Below, one piece after another: positions 37,244 to 45,717 of a stretch of 64,000 bases of DNA. The DNA lies in the NCBI GenBank assembly GCA_965248995.1, contig CBDFKY010000014.1:248001-312000 (forward strand), read 5' to 3'. Both the position numbers and the translations under genes were made by a program. Every line of letters begins with the position of its first letter. Within the stretch, counting starts at the first letter, position 1. The notes beneath the pieces are model-generated. The model was not told the DNA's origin and ran no database searches. It saw only the letters and a list, made by a program, of their open reading frames with translations. The DNA is from CBDFKY01 sp965248995. Its GTDB lineage: Bacteria > Pseudomonadota > Alphaproteobacteria > Rickettsiales > UBA998.

Positions 37244-39460
37244 ATGTCCGAAATACGTCATGGAATGGGCAGACATTATCGAAAAACAGCGTTTCGCGGA
37301 ATATTGGGGCTGATCACCCTGCTTGTTTGCAAAACGGTATGGGACATTGAAACACCGACGCTTTCCTTAAGCGCCGCGACGAATGATACCCGGCGCTTCC
37401 AGGTGCTGGACCGTCAAGGCAGACCGCTCGGCATTTCCTACATGAATCGCTTCAATACCACGGATGTCGTGCCGCTGCATGCCATGCCCGAATTGCTCCG
37501 GCAAGCGTTCGTCACCTCTGAGGACCGGCATTTTTTCGAGCATCACGGCGTAGACTGGAGAGCCCGCGCCAGCGCCTTATGGCAGAATGTCCATGCGGGA
37601 AAGGCCGTGCGTGGCGCCAGCACGATTACCGAGCAAGTGGTGCGGATCCTGCACCCCAGAGCGCGCAACCTGTGGTCACGCTGGGTGGAAGGCTTTGAGG
37701 CATCCTTGCTGGAGGCGCATGCCAGCAAAGGTGAAATCCTGGAATTTTATCTTAACCAAGTGCCTTATGCCGCGCATCGCCGTGGCGTAGCACAGGCGGC
37801 GCGCTATTATTTCAATCGGGATCCGGATACGTTGACCCACAAGGAAATGCTCGCATTGGCGATATTGCCCCGCGCGCCGTCCGCCTTTGATCTTTATAAA
37901 AACCCCGGCGCCATGGAGTCCGCCGTTATTCGCCTTGCTCAGGCCATGGAGGAACGCCGGGAATTGACTTCACTCGAGAAAAGACGGCTGGTTGCTGAAA
38001 ACATCATTTTGGAACCGCCCTCGCCGCCTGTGAACACGACGCATTTCATCCGTTACATCCGGGAAACCATTCCTTATCGCCTGAGTGAACAGGGTGCGCT
38101 GACCACGACATTGGACGGGGAATTGCAGTACAAGGTTCAGCGCCTGTTGGACGAGCGTATCACCGCGTTAAAACGCAGGCAGGTGCATAACGGTGCGGTG
38201 CTGGTAGCGGATCACACCACCGGCGAAATTCTTGCCTGGGCAGTAGGAGGCGCCGGCAATGAAATGCTCAAAACCCACACACCGGGGCACGACATCGACG
38301 CGGTGCGCTCTGCACGCCAGCCCGGTTCATCCATGAAGCCTTTCCTGTATGCGCTGGCACTGGATTCCGGGTGGTCACCGGCCACGGAACTGGACGATGC
38401 GCCCATGGCGGAGGCTATCGGCTCCGGCCTGCATGATTTCCACAATTACAGCCATACGTTTTACGGTAAAATCCCGCTGCGGGAAGCACTGGGCAATTCT
38501 CTCAACATTCCGGCGCTTGAAACGATTACGTTCGTCGGACCGTCCCGCTACCTCGATACGCTGCATGCACTCGGCTTCGCAAGCCTTGTGCAGCCGGTGG
38601 AATTCTATAAGGAAGGGCTTGCGCTGGGGAACGGTGAGGTCACCTTGTTCGAAATGGTCCAAGGGTATGGCGCCCTGGCAAATCGTGGTGTATTCCGTCC
38701 ATTGACCCCCCTACCTCAGACACCGTTTACACGCGAAAACACTCGTATCTATTCGCCAGAAGCCACGTCGCTGATTGCCAATATCCTCTCCGATCCCTTC
38801 GCGCGCAGGCGTGAATTCGGCGCAGGCAGCGTTCTGAATCTGCCCGTACAGACGGCAGTCAAAACCGGCACATCCACCGATTACCGGGATGCCTGGGCGC
38901 TGGGTTTCGATTCGCGTTATACCGTGGGGGTGTGGCTCGGAAATTTAGACCGAACGCCGATGGACGGCGTTACGGGTTCTCTGGGGCCTGCGCTCATATT
39001 GCGCGGCGTGTTCGCCGAGCTTGCCGAACGTGGCCCCGCACATCCGCTCTACCTGAGTCCCAGACTGGTGAGGAAGGAAACCTGCGCCGGCCATGATCAA
39101 AAGATCGGGGAAAAAGACTGTTTTTCCCGTACGGAATATTTTATTCCGGGCACGGAGCCTGATGATGAAGAGCATGCTTTCCCGCCCCGCAGCATGACGC
39201 TCATACGACCTACGGAAGGTTTGCACATCGCCTATGACCCGCGACTGCCTCCTGATGCCCAGGCATTCGAATGTGTCGCCGATGGGATTGCCGCCGGCCA
39301 CAAAGTGAAATGGGTGCTCAACGGTACACCTGTCGCCGTCACAGAAGCAGGGCATTTCTTATGGCCTGTCAGGCGCGGTCACCATACATTACTGGCGCAA
39401 GAGACAAGCGACGGAAAAAAGATTCTTTCTTCAGACGTCGTGCATTTTAATGTCAAGTGA
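37244..39460 (+). CDS. pbpC: Penicillin-binding protein 1C
   Basis: A 738-residue bifunctional peptidoglycan synthase. One N-terminal membrane helix lies at about residues 18-32. The glycosyltransferase domain has catalytic Glu 93 in TSEDRHFFEHHG and GASTITEQ. The transpeptidase domain has SSMK (Ser362, Lys365), SLN and KTGTS. The C-terminal part from about 640 matches the extra domain of PBP1C proteins. It follows the alpha-2-macroglobulin gene by 8 bases, the usual pairing, in which the inhibitor guards cells when the wall is breached. It is intact although its partner is broken. Confidence 0.95.
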   Translation: MSEIRHGMGRHYRKTAFRGILGLITLLVCKTVWDIETPTLSLSAATNDTRRFQVLDRQGRPLGISYMNRFNTTDVVPLHAMPELLRQAFVTSEDRHFFEHHGVDWRARASALWQNVHAGKAVRGASTITEQVVRILHPRARNLWSRWVEGFEASLLEAHASKGEILEFYLNQVPYAAHRRGVAQAARYYFNRDPDTLTHKEMLALAILPRAPSAFDLYKNPGAMESAVIRLAQAMEERRELTSLEKRRLVAENIILEPPSPPVNTTHFIRYIRETIPYRLSEQGALTTTLDGELQYKVQRLLDERITALKRRQVHNGAVLVADHTTGEILAWAVGGAGNEMLKTHTPGHDIDAVRSARQPGSSMKPFLYALALDSGWSPATELDDAPMAEAIGSGLHDFHNYSHTFYGKIPLREALGNSLNIPALETITFVGPSRYLDTLHALGFASLVQPVEFYKEGLALGNGEVTLFEMVQGYGALANRGVFRPLTPLPQTPFTRENTRIYSPEATSLIANILSDPFARRREFGAGSVLNLPVQTAVKTGTSTDYRDAWALGFDSRYTVGVWLGNLDRTPMDGVTGSLGPALILRGVFAELAERGPAHPLYLSPRLVRKETCAGHDQKIGEKDCFSRTEYFIPGTEPDDEEHAFPPRSMTLIRPTEGLHIAYDPRLPPDAQAFECVADGIAAGHKVKWVLNGTPVAVTEAGHFLWPVRRGHHTLLAQETSDGKKILSSDVVHFNVK

Positions 39461-39677
39461 TTCCCTGTTTCTGATGGTATGGGAGATAAAGCTTGCTTCC
39501 GACTTTCTTCTCTTTGCCAATCTTTCGGGCTCTTATCACCCGCCCCATCCTACATTTTAAAATTCCACCTGCATGGTGTTTTATCGGCCATAAAAATGAG
39601 ATGTTCTCAAGCCGAATGACCAGATTCTGCTTATGGCCGGAGCGTAAAATGCAGCAATGCATATGCGCTAAGATCGA

Positions 39678-39893
39678 AGATGGATCTAGTGGCGTGTATG
39701 ACGCCAAGTAACGGCGGTAAAAACAAGTTCAAACGCTACCGCTACTATAGTGTTTCCGAATAATTTCCGTACGGAAATTTTCGGATAAAAACACTATAAA
39801 ATATATGGTTATAGTCATTTTATCCGACAAAAACCGTACGGTTTTTAATCGGAATGACTATATGTCAGCACCACAGCAATCAAACACGGTTAG
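39678..39893 (+). pseudogene. Remnant of a serine recombinase C-terminal region, split by a repeat
   Basis: In one frame the flanks of the repeat read ACMTPSNGGKNKFKRYRYY before it and VSTTAIKHG-stop after it. Removing 39748-39862 joins them without a frame change (TAT GTC). The pattern MTPS...KRYRYYVS is typical of the zinc-ribbon/recombinase region of large serine recombinases. Only this piece is present; nothing upstream to 39461 continues it convincingly. It marks a former mobile element near here. Confidence 0.6.
39748..39860. repeat. Complete 113-bp paired-hairpin repeat
   Basis: TA duplications at 39746-39747 and 39861-39862. The first hairpin is of the TTTCCGTACGGAAA type, like the copy at 23000. 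It interrupts the recombinase remnant. Confidence 0.92.
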
Positions 39894-39919
39894 AGAAGCA
39901 ACACGCCATAGAGCATCCT

Positions 39920-40147
39920 ATGGTTTTGATTCCTTATGCCAACCCTGAAACACACGCTGAAGCGTTAGAGCGATTTACGCATGAAGAGCGTGACTTTAAT
40001 CCGCATGTGCATCGCCATGAGTTTGTTTGTCTGAATGAGGCGTATCAGCATTATCCACCCGAAAGACAGCATATGTGTGACTTTATCATATCGCTATTTC
40101 AGCAACGCCGCGCAACATATCAGGCACTTAAGCAGGGTAATCTATGA
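39920..40147 (+). CDS. Unknown small protein of the accessory region
   Basis: 75 residues from ATG 39920 (MVLIPYANPETHAEALERF), rich in His and Glu; the frame is open upstream into the repeat at 39854. No domain is recognised. It overlaps the next gene by four bases (ATGA), so the pair is coupled. Base composition is AT-richer than the core genes, in keeping with acquired DNA. Confidence 0.5.
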   Translation: MVLIPYANPETHAEALERFTHEERDFNPHVHRHEFVCLNEAYQHYPPERQHMCDFIISLFQQRRATYQALKQGNL

Positions 40148-40338
40148 GTCACTCCTTACGCACCCGCTTGAAGAAAATGGAGATAGAGCGCAAGCCTTTG
40201 CCCAGAACGCATGTGATTATGTGTAAAATAGGGCAATTACAACAGGACGCGATTGCAGACTATCACGCCACCCATCCCGACTTTGACCCAGAGGATAGTG
40301 ACAATACGCTAATAATGATAAGAAGCATTCCTGATTGA
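40144..40338 (+). CDS. Unknown small basic protein
   Basis: 64 residues, MSHSLRTRLKKMEIERKP..., with a basic N-terminus and an acidic C-terminal half (HPDFDPEDSDNT). Start overlaps the preceding stop. It is probably part of the same acquired two-gene unit. No function can be assigned. Confidence 0.5.
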   Translation: MSHSLRTRLKKMEIERKPLPRTHVIMCKIGQLQQDAIADYHATHPDFDPEDSDNTLIMIRSIPD

Positions 40339-40423
40339 GCTGTCTAAAAACGGCGAGTGTGCAACCGTCTATAAAGGCTTTTCAGAATATATGCACAGGT
40401 GGGTGGATATTTTTAGGCGCATG

Positions 40424-40945
40424 TTAATTACAATGTGTTGTAATGTTTCCCATATAGGAGCTACTGTTACACGTTATATCTGGGGATATAATTTGCCTAT
40501 TGTTTTGAAGTTGCTGGTTCATAAGAAAAAGTCTTTGTCGTTCATTTTCCTGATTTTGCAACTGCTGTTGCCAAAGCGCAAGGGACTGGCTCTCTCGAGC
40601 TTGTTCTTCTTGGCGTTTTTCATTTTCCATCTGTACCCAAGAATCATAAGCAACCTTTGCCTGACTTTCTGTTATTTCACCTTTTTCATATCGCTCCGAT
40701 AGCAAAGCCTGCATATTTAAAGAGCGGTTAAAATAGTCTTGCCCGTGATTGAATTTACCCTGACTATAATCAGCATTCAATTTTTCCTGTATGCAACGAG
40801 TTTCTCTCGAAGAAGGAGCTGATTTCTTGATGCCTAAATCAATCTTACATTGCTGGCTAAGGGTGTCTATGTATTTATTAGAAGGAGAGACAGCACACCC
40901 CCCTAAAGCAAGCACCAGTGCGCTTGCCAATAGTGCTTTTTTCAT
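40424..40945 (-). CDS. Predicted lipoprotein with helical Gln/Glu-rich region
   Basis: 173 residues beginning MKKALLASALVLALGGCAVS, a signal peptide with lipobox LGGC at about residues 14-17. The mature part has two Cys (QQCKIDL, TRCIQEK). A long charged helix, about residues 85-140, contains QMENEKRQEEQARESQ and is probably a coiled coil. It is likely an outer or inner membrane-anchored periplasmic protein. AT-rich codon use differs from its neighbours and suggests transfer. Confidence 0.65.
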   Translation of the reverse strand: MKKALLASALVLALGGCAVSPSNKYIDTLSQQCKIDLGIKKSAPSSRETRCIQEKLNADYSQGKFNHGQDYFNRSLNMQALLSERYEKGEITESQAKVAYDSWVQMENEKRQEEQARESQSLALWQQQLQNQENERQRLFLMNQQLQNNRQIISPDITCNSSSYMGNITTHCN

Positions 40946-41310
40946 AATTTCCCCTTTTTGCTATAACCGTGTTAATCGGGGAGTTAAGAAACCCATCAAC
41001 AGAAAGGTCGCGCTTACCTTTGGCGGGAAAGCCTGTTTTATACGCAAACGCCTCCCCGACCAAAGTCAAGGAGTGCGGATAACGACCACACAACACCGTC
41101 ATTAATAGAGGTTCTCACGCCCCAGATAGTCAACTGCGACTATCATGCAGGAAAAGTAGAAACAATTAGCAGGATATGCAAGCGAAAATCATCCGCGCTT
41201 GTTCGCGGCAATCCGCCCTCAACCAGCATTTATTTTGTGGGTTGATTTGCGGGCTATGAGAAATAATTCGGAAAAAAATATATATAACTCAGTAAGTTAG
41301 ACATGATAAA
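40946..41310. other. Intergenic stretch before tRNA-Ser
   Basis: About 365 bases without a convincing gene. It should hold the promoter of the lipoprotein gene; no repeat of either family is seen. Confidence 0.4.
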
Positions 41311-41403
41311 TGGCGGAGGAGATGAGATTCGAACTCACGATAGAGGTTAACCCTCTATAACGGTTTAGCAAACCGCCGCCTTCAGCCACTCGGCCACCCC
41401 TCC
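41311..41403 (-). tRNA. tRNA-Ser (anticodon GCT)
   Basis: A minus-strand tRNA of 93 bases with encoded CCA. The acceptor stem pairs GGAGGGG with CTCCTCC plus one G-U. The D-arm is GTGGCCGAGTGGCTGAAGG, the anticodon loop carries GCT (TTTGCTAAA), the long variable arm has stem ATAGAGGGTTAACCTCTAT, and the T-arm GAGTTCGAATCTC is present. It reads AGC/AGU codons. Confidence 0.95.
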
Positions 41404-41430
41404 GCAGTCAAAGTGGTGTCTGGATGCGCC

Positions 41431-41510
41431 GTGGCCGAGGTTTGGCTGAAGGCGGCATGAAGACTGAGCTGCTATGCTTGCATAGTAGCGGGCGGCCACT
41501 CGGCCACCTC
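41431..41510. repeat. Inverted fragments of the tRNA-Ser 5' half
   Basis: Plus-strand 41431-41459 reads GTGGCCGAGGTTTGGCTGAA, close to the D-arm of the adjacent tRNA-Ser. Minus-strand 41510-41491 reads GAGGTGGCCGAGTGG, again the tRNA 5' part. The two fragments face each other upstream of the gene, perhaps left by recombination or past integration at the tRNA. Confidence 0.55.
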
Positions 41511-41580
41511 TTGCAGGTAGAAACTGGTCATACCCCGCGCAGCGCGATTGAACAAGCGCTTTTTGCAGGGCGTGCGGTTT

Positions 41581-42639
41581 TTAAGCAGCGTCCATCTCGG
41601 GGGAGGCGTCGTCGTCGGGGCCGGTGTTCATCATGTCGGTCACCACGCCGGCGTTTTCCATGATTTTGGCGCGGATTTCCTTGGCCACCGATTGATTGGC
41701 TTTCAGGTACTGGCGGGCGTTTTCCTTGCCCTGGCCGATGCGCTGCTCACCGTAGGAGAACCACGATCCTGCCTTATCAACGATTCCGGCTTTGACGCCG
41801 ATGTCGATCAGTTCGCCGAAGCGGGAAATGCCTTCGCCGTAGAGGATGTCGAACTCGACGGTGCGGAACGGGGGGGCTACCTTGTTTTTCACCACTTTCA
41901 CCTTGGTCTGGTTGCCGATCACCTCTTCCTTGTCTTTGATCTGGCCGATGCGGCGGATATCAAGGCGTACGGACGCATAGAACTTCAGCGCGTTGCCGCC
42001 GGTGGTGGTCTCGTTACTGCCGTAGGTCACGCCGATTTTCTGGCGGATCTGGTTGATGAAGATCACCATGCAGTTGGTGCGCGAAATGGTGCTGGTCAGC
42101 TTGCGCAGCGCCTGGGACATCAGGCGGGCCTGCAGGCCCATGTGGGAATCGCCCATCTCGCCTTCCAGTTCGGCTTTGGGGACGAGGGCGGCGACCGAGT
42201 CGATCACCAGGACGTCCACCGCGCCGGAGCGTACCAGCGTGTCGGCGATTTCCAGTGCCTGTTCGCCGGAGTCGGGCTGGGAGATCAGCAGTTCGTCGAC
42301 ATTGACGCCGAGCTTGCGCGCGTACACCGGATCAAGCGCGTGTTCCGCGTCGATGAAGGCGCAGGTGCCGCCCGCTTTCTGGCATTCGGCGATGGCGTGC
42401 AGGGTCAGCGTGGTTTTCCCCGAACTTTCCGGCCCGAAAATCTCGATCACCCGGCCTTTCGGCAGGCCACCCACGCCGAGCGCGATGTCCAGCCCGATGG
42501 AGCCGGTGGAAATCGCTTCGATCTCCAGGCTTTCCTGCTGGCCCATGCGCATGATGGAGCCCTTGCCATAGGCCTTCTCGATCTGCGCGAGGGCGGTCTC
42601 CAGCGCTTTGGTTTTGTCGGGTTGCTTTTCTGTGACCAT
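41581..42639 (-). CDS. recA: Recombinase A
   Basis: A 352-residue RecA. The Walker A GPESSGKT is at residues 69-76, the Walker B-like VLIDSV follows, and the conserved [11 protein letters not shown] and [17 protein letters not shown] are present. It catalyses strand exchange and triggers SOS cleavage of LexA. The acidic tail ends [11 protein letters not shown]. No GTTC-N7-GTTC alphaproteobacterial SOS box was found in the 150 bases upstream, so its regulation is unclear. Confidence 0.97.
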   Translation of the reverse strand: MVTEKQPDKTKALETALAQIEKAYGKGSIMRMGQQESLEIEAISTGSIGLDIALGVGGLPKGRVIEIFGPESSGKTTLTLHAIAECQKAGGTCAFIDAEHALDPVYARKLGVNVDELLISQPDSGEQALEIADTLVRSGAVDVLVIDSVAALVPKAELEGEMGDSHMGLQARLMSQALRKLTSTISRTNCMVIFINQIRQKIGVTYGSNETTTGGNALKFYASVRLDIRRIGQIKDKEEVIGNQTKVKVVKNKVAPPFRTVEFDILYGEGISRFGELIDIGVKAGIVDKAGSWFSYGEQRIGQGKENARQYLKANQSVAKEIRAKIMENAGVVTDMMNTGPDDDASPEMDAA

Positions 42640-42826
42640 GGAAATTACTCATTTTAAAGGTGATGATGCATTATTACATAGTGTTTCTGGCCATTAACGC
42701 AAGGGGCTTCATGGCGCATATTTTATAAAATGTCATTTCCCTGTCCTATAACTAAGATAGAGTAATATTTGTTAAGGGCGGAGCGTACGGATCAAGAAAG
42801 AAGAACACGGTGCAGGCGCAGCGGAA

Positions 42827-43309
42827 GTGGTGGCCGGAGGGGCAGCGGGAGCTGCCGTCGCGGCTGGCGGGACAATGGTTGCTGTTGAAGCCAACAGGCA
42901 GGCGGCCGAAAAAGTATACAGTCAGCTTATTGATAAGGCCCACAGTATTTTCAAGGAAAAAACAGGAAAGGGTTTAATGACTGCGACGGCTGACGCCATG
43001 CATTCCGCCATTGAATCGGGCATTGATCCAAACAATACCCAAGCGATGGCCGAACATGCCGATGTGAAGGCCGTAGCCAATCAGATGAAACAGATATCTG
43101 AAGACGTGGCTAAAAAAGCCATGGCGCTTAAAGGGGGCCAGATCGCCGCCATTTCCGCCGCTACTTTAGCGGCAGTCGGGCTTACGGTTTATGGAGTGCA
43201 TAAAATGCGTAACCGTGAAAAACCTGTGGTACATATCGACGCGGCCACCGCCCAACTGGAGAATACCCGGGTACAGGAAGCGCAGACCTCCATGGGCAAC
43301 ACGCGCTAG
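42827..43309 (+). CDS. Unknown protein with Gly/Ala-rich segment and one membrane helix
   Basis: At least 160 residues. The N-terminal part is GGAAGAAVAAGGT, a Gly/Ala-rich hydrophobic stretch. The middle is helical and soluble. A membrane helix (AAISAATLAAVGLTVYGV) follows near residues 105-125, then a basic tail. GTG 42827 is the first standard start. An ATC at 42791 has GGAG at ideal distance and would add KKEEHGAGAAEV, so the true start may be non-standard. The protein resembles the gene at 45144 in layout. Function is unknown. Confidence 0.55.
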   Translation: MVAGGAAGAAVAAGGTMVAVEANRQAAEKVYSQLIDKAHSIFKEKTGKGLMTATADAMHSAIESGIDPNNTQAMAEHADVKAVANQMKQISEDVAKKAMALKGGQIAAISAATLAAVGLTVYGVHKMRNREKPVVHIDAATAQLENTRVQEAQTSMGNTR

Positions 43310-43312
43310 GGC

Positions 43313-43795
43313 TCAACTGATCAGCTTCAAATCCCGCAGCAGGTCGTAATCTTCTTCCGGGCCGGTGAGGTCGGTCAGGACCAGTTCCTTGGGGCCGGTA
43401 AGGCGCGGCTGGATATCGAACGGTTTGAACTGGGCGTCGACGTAGGCTCCTTCCTCGATAGTCAGCGATTTATGCAGGATCGCCCCCTCGATATGGGCGT
43501 TGGGATAGATGCAGACTTTGGGTGACTTGATGATGCCGTGCACCGTGCCGAAGATGTGCACCGCGCTTGCTGCGGTAATATCGCCGGTAATGACGCCGTT
43601 TTCGCGCACGTAGACCGTCTCCGAGGTGATGTTGCCTTCCAGCCGCCCGTCGATGTCCACCATCCCGTCGCTGATCAGGTTGCCCAGCAGGCGTACGTCC
43701 ACCGAGATGATGGTCGGAGGAATCTTGCGGGCGGGGAGGGAATCCGCCTTGCCTGTGCCGGTGTCATCCTTCTTGCTGGAGGGTTTGGAAAACAT
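43313..43795 (-). CDS. Bactofilin (polymer-forming cytoskeletal protein)
   Basis: A 160-residue protein whose core, about residues 30-130, is a right-handed beta-helix of repeated Val/Ile/Gly turns (GMVDIDGRLEGNITSETVYVRENGVITGDI), here cited in part as VDIDGRLEGN. Bactofilins polymerise without nucleotides and place wall enzymes. It overlaps the M23 peptidase gene by 32 bases, a pairing known to shape cell curvature or stalks in other bacteria. It is cytoplasmic or membrane-associated. Confidence 0.9.
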   Translation of the reverse strand: MFSKPSSKKDDTGTGKADSLPARKIPPTIISVDVRLLGNLISDGMVDIDGRLEGNITSETVYVRENGVITGDITAASAVHIFGTVHGIIKSPKVCIYPNAHIEGAILHKSLTIEEGAYVDAQFKPFDIQPRLTGPKELVLTDLTGPEEDYDLLRDLKLIS

Positions 43796-44933
43796 ATTGT
43801 CCTGCCTTGATAAAGGGTAGAGGGTTGATGGCGACGCCGTTATAGCGGATTTCGTAATGCAGGTGGTTGCCGGTCGAGCGGCCCGTCGAACCCTGGATGC
43901 CGATCACCTGGCCCTTCTTGACCTGCATGCCGCGCCGGACCAGAATTTTGCTTAAATGGCCGTAGCGCGTCACGAAGCCGTTACCGTGATCCACGTCGAT
44001 CATGCGTCCGTAAGCGCCGTTATAGGAGGCGTAGACCACCTGGCCGCCCGCCGTCACCTTCGCTTCCGAGCCGATGGGGCCGGCATAGTCGATGCCGGTA
44101 TGGGTGGCGAGGGAGCGGCGGAACGGGTCGACGCGGCGTCCGAAACCGCTGGTGAAGCGTCCGAACGGCATCGGGTGGGAAATGGGCACTTCATGCAGGC
44201 CGTCCACCATATGCGCCAGGTACGTCACCTCGGAAAGGACGTCGTTTTCGGTCATCTGGTCGTTTAAGCTGTCGCCGTCATACGCCACGTACGGCCCGCC
44301 CTGCGGCACGTCCGTGCCCAGATCCGCCGCCGCGAGCTTTTCCGCCTTGTCTTCCACGAGGGAGGAGATCTTTTCCTTCATGCCGGTGATCTCCACCGCC
44401 TTTTCCAGCGCTTTGATCTTGCGGCGGGTGAGATGGTGGATCTCGTTCATGAACTGCTTCTTGGCGAATTTTTCCTCTTCCAGCTGGTTCTCCAGGAAAT
44501 TGATGCGGTCGAACAGCTTCGTGTTGTTGGCGGGGCTGGTGGTGAACGACCCGTCCGCCTGCTGAGTCACGCCCGGGGACTGCTGGTACTGGTCGATCAC
44601 GAACTGGGCGTAATCGCTTAAGCTGTCCCCTTCCTGATCCATGCGCATCAGGTCGCGCTTGAGCAGCGCATATTCGCTGTTCACCTTCTCGTTTTCCGCT
44701 TCCGCCTGCTCAATGGCACGGCCCTGATCGGCGATGGTGGCTTGCGCCTCAATATAGCGGCCCGTGGAATAGGACGCGCCGCCGACGATGGTCAGGGCGA
44801 TCAGCGCGATGATCACCTGCGAACGCAGCGACAAGGCATAATGGTCCACCGCGTGGGTAGATACAACGACGACGTTTTTGGCATGAAACAGCCGCTTGAT
44901 GCGTCTGACGAACGGATGGCTGCTAAGATTCAT
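43764..44933 (-). CDS. M23 family metallopeptidase with coiled coil
   Basis: A 389-residue protein. One N-terminal membrane helix (LRSQVIIALIALTIVGGAS) lies near residues 32-50 and a long coiled coil spans about 65-200. A C-terminal LytM/M23 domain has the zinc ligands in HTGIDYAGPIG (HxxxD) and NHLHYEIR (HxH). It should cut peptide crosslinks of peptidoglycan or activate amidases in the periplasm. It is in an operon with the bactofilin, whose start lies inside its 3' end. Confidence 0.93.
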   Translation of the reverse strand: MNLSSHPFVRRIKRLFHAKNVVVVSTHAVDHYALSLRSQVIIALIALTIVGGASYSTGRYIEAQATIADQGRAIEQAEAENEKVNSEYALLKRDLMRMDQEGDSLSDYAQFVIDQYQQSPGVTQQADGSFTTSPANNTKLFDRINFLENQLEEEKFAKKQFMNEIHHLTRRKIKALEKAVEITGMKEKISSLVEDKAEKLAAADLGTDVPQGGPYVAYDGDSLNDQMTENDVLSEVTYLAHMVDGLHEVPISHPMPFGRFTSGFGRRVDPFRRSLATHTGIDYAGPIGSEAKVTAGGQVVYASYNGAYGRMIDVDHGNGFVTRYGHLSKILVRRGMQVKKGQVIGIQGSTGRSTGNHLHYEIRYNGVAINPLPFIKAGQYVFQTLQQEG

Positions 44934-45143
44934 GATCCACGTGAAGCTGGTTATCTCTCATATTGCGCCGTGCGCTGCCTTAAGCAGCTTCGGCGCAACC
45001 CCCAATTCGGGCAGAACGTAGTCAATAACGGCCCGCGTGGCAACCGCTATTTAGAGACGCGTTTTCCAGCCGTTTGTTCATCAAGATGTCATAATGATCG
45101 TTTAGTATGGATTTAGTTAAGAGATATAAGGTAGTATAGGTTT

Positions 45144-45671
45144 ATGGCGAATCCGGGCGAACACGAAAATAGAACAGGTGATAAAGTCGTTGCAGTCGCC
45201 GCGGGAACCGCCGCGGGAGCAGGGACGTTCGCCGTTGCGACCCACCTGTTGAAAGACAAGGCGCCGAATGCCGCGCAAGGGGTGCTGAATGCCGCGCAAA
45301 GTGCCGGCACTCATGCTATCCAGCTTGTGAGCGAGCAAGGCGTTTATACAAAAAACGCCGGTACGCCGTTAGTCAATAACTTCGAAACCGCGATCACCCA
45401 TGTGCCGGCCGCCGAGGCGTCGGCCAAGGCAGGAAATTTTTTCACCAACAGCGCCGGAAAAATCGGTGACGTGGTGAAAAACAGCGGCAAGGCATTCGGC
45501 CAGTTGCCGCCCGGGAAAAAGGCGCTCGTCATTGCTGCGGTGGCCGCCACTACCGCCGTGGCAGGGGCGGGATATATGCATATCACCAAGCCGCACAACA
45601 GTCTCGGCAATCCGCCCGACGCGGAATTAAGCGGTCGCGTGGCGGGTCGTGAACAAAACAGGGAGCGTTAG
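45144..45671 (+). CDS. Unknown Ala/Gly-rich protein with C-terminal helix
   Basis: 175 residues with two Ala/Gly-rich hydrophobic stretches: VVAVAAGTAAGAGTFAVATHLL near the N-terminus and ALVIAAVAATTAVAGAGYMHI near residue 140. The middle is polar and repeats short Ala-Gly-Asn motifs. No signal peptide is evident. Layout matches the protein at 42827 (glycine-zipper-like ends around a soluble core). Function is unknown; membrane insertion or oligomer formation is a guess. Confidence 0.6.
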   Translation: MANPGEHENRTGDKVVAVAAGTAAGAGTFAVATHLLKDKAPNAAQGVLNAAQSAGTHAIQLVSEQGVYTKNAGTPLVNNFETAITHVPAAEASAKAGNFFTNSAGKIGDVVKNSGKAFGQLPPGKKALVIAAVAATTAVAGAGYMHITKPHNSLGNPPDAELSGRVAGREQNRER

Positions 45672-45717
45672 AAAACAATGATACACCACCTCCATGATCT
45701 CCTATTTATCATGATCG

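Noticed and set aside
39453..39707. Minus-strand 84-codon frame after pbpC, and the 72-codon plus-strand frame opposite
   Set aside because: Neither has a ribosome site or protein-like composition; the plus-strand region ends in the recombinase remnant in another frame.
4105..39860. CRISPR array or spaced direct repeats
   Set aside because: The repeats are dispersed kilobases apart, palindromic and TA-flanked, without regular spacers or cas genes.
40391..40702. 103-codon plus-strand frame rich in Phe/Leu
   Set aside because: It is antisense to the lipoprotein gene with a clear signal peptide and lipobox; hydrophobicity comes from the Gln/Glu/Lys codons read in reverse.
42640..42780. SOS box upstream of recA
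   Set aside because: Neither GTTC-N7-GTTC nor a CTGT-N8-ACAG type site was found.
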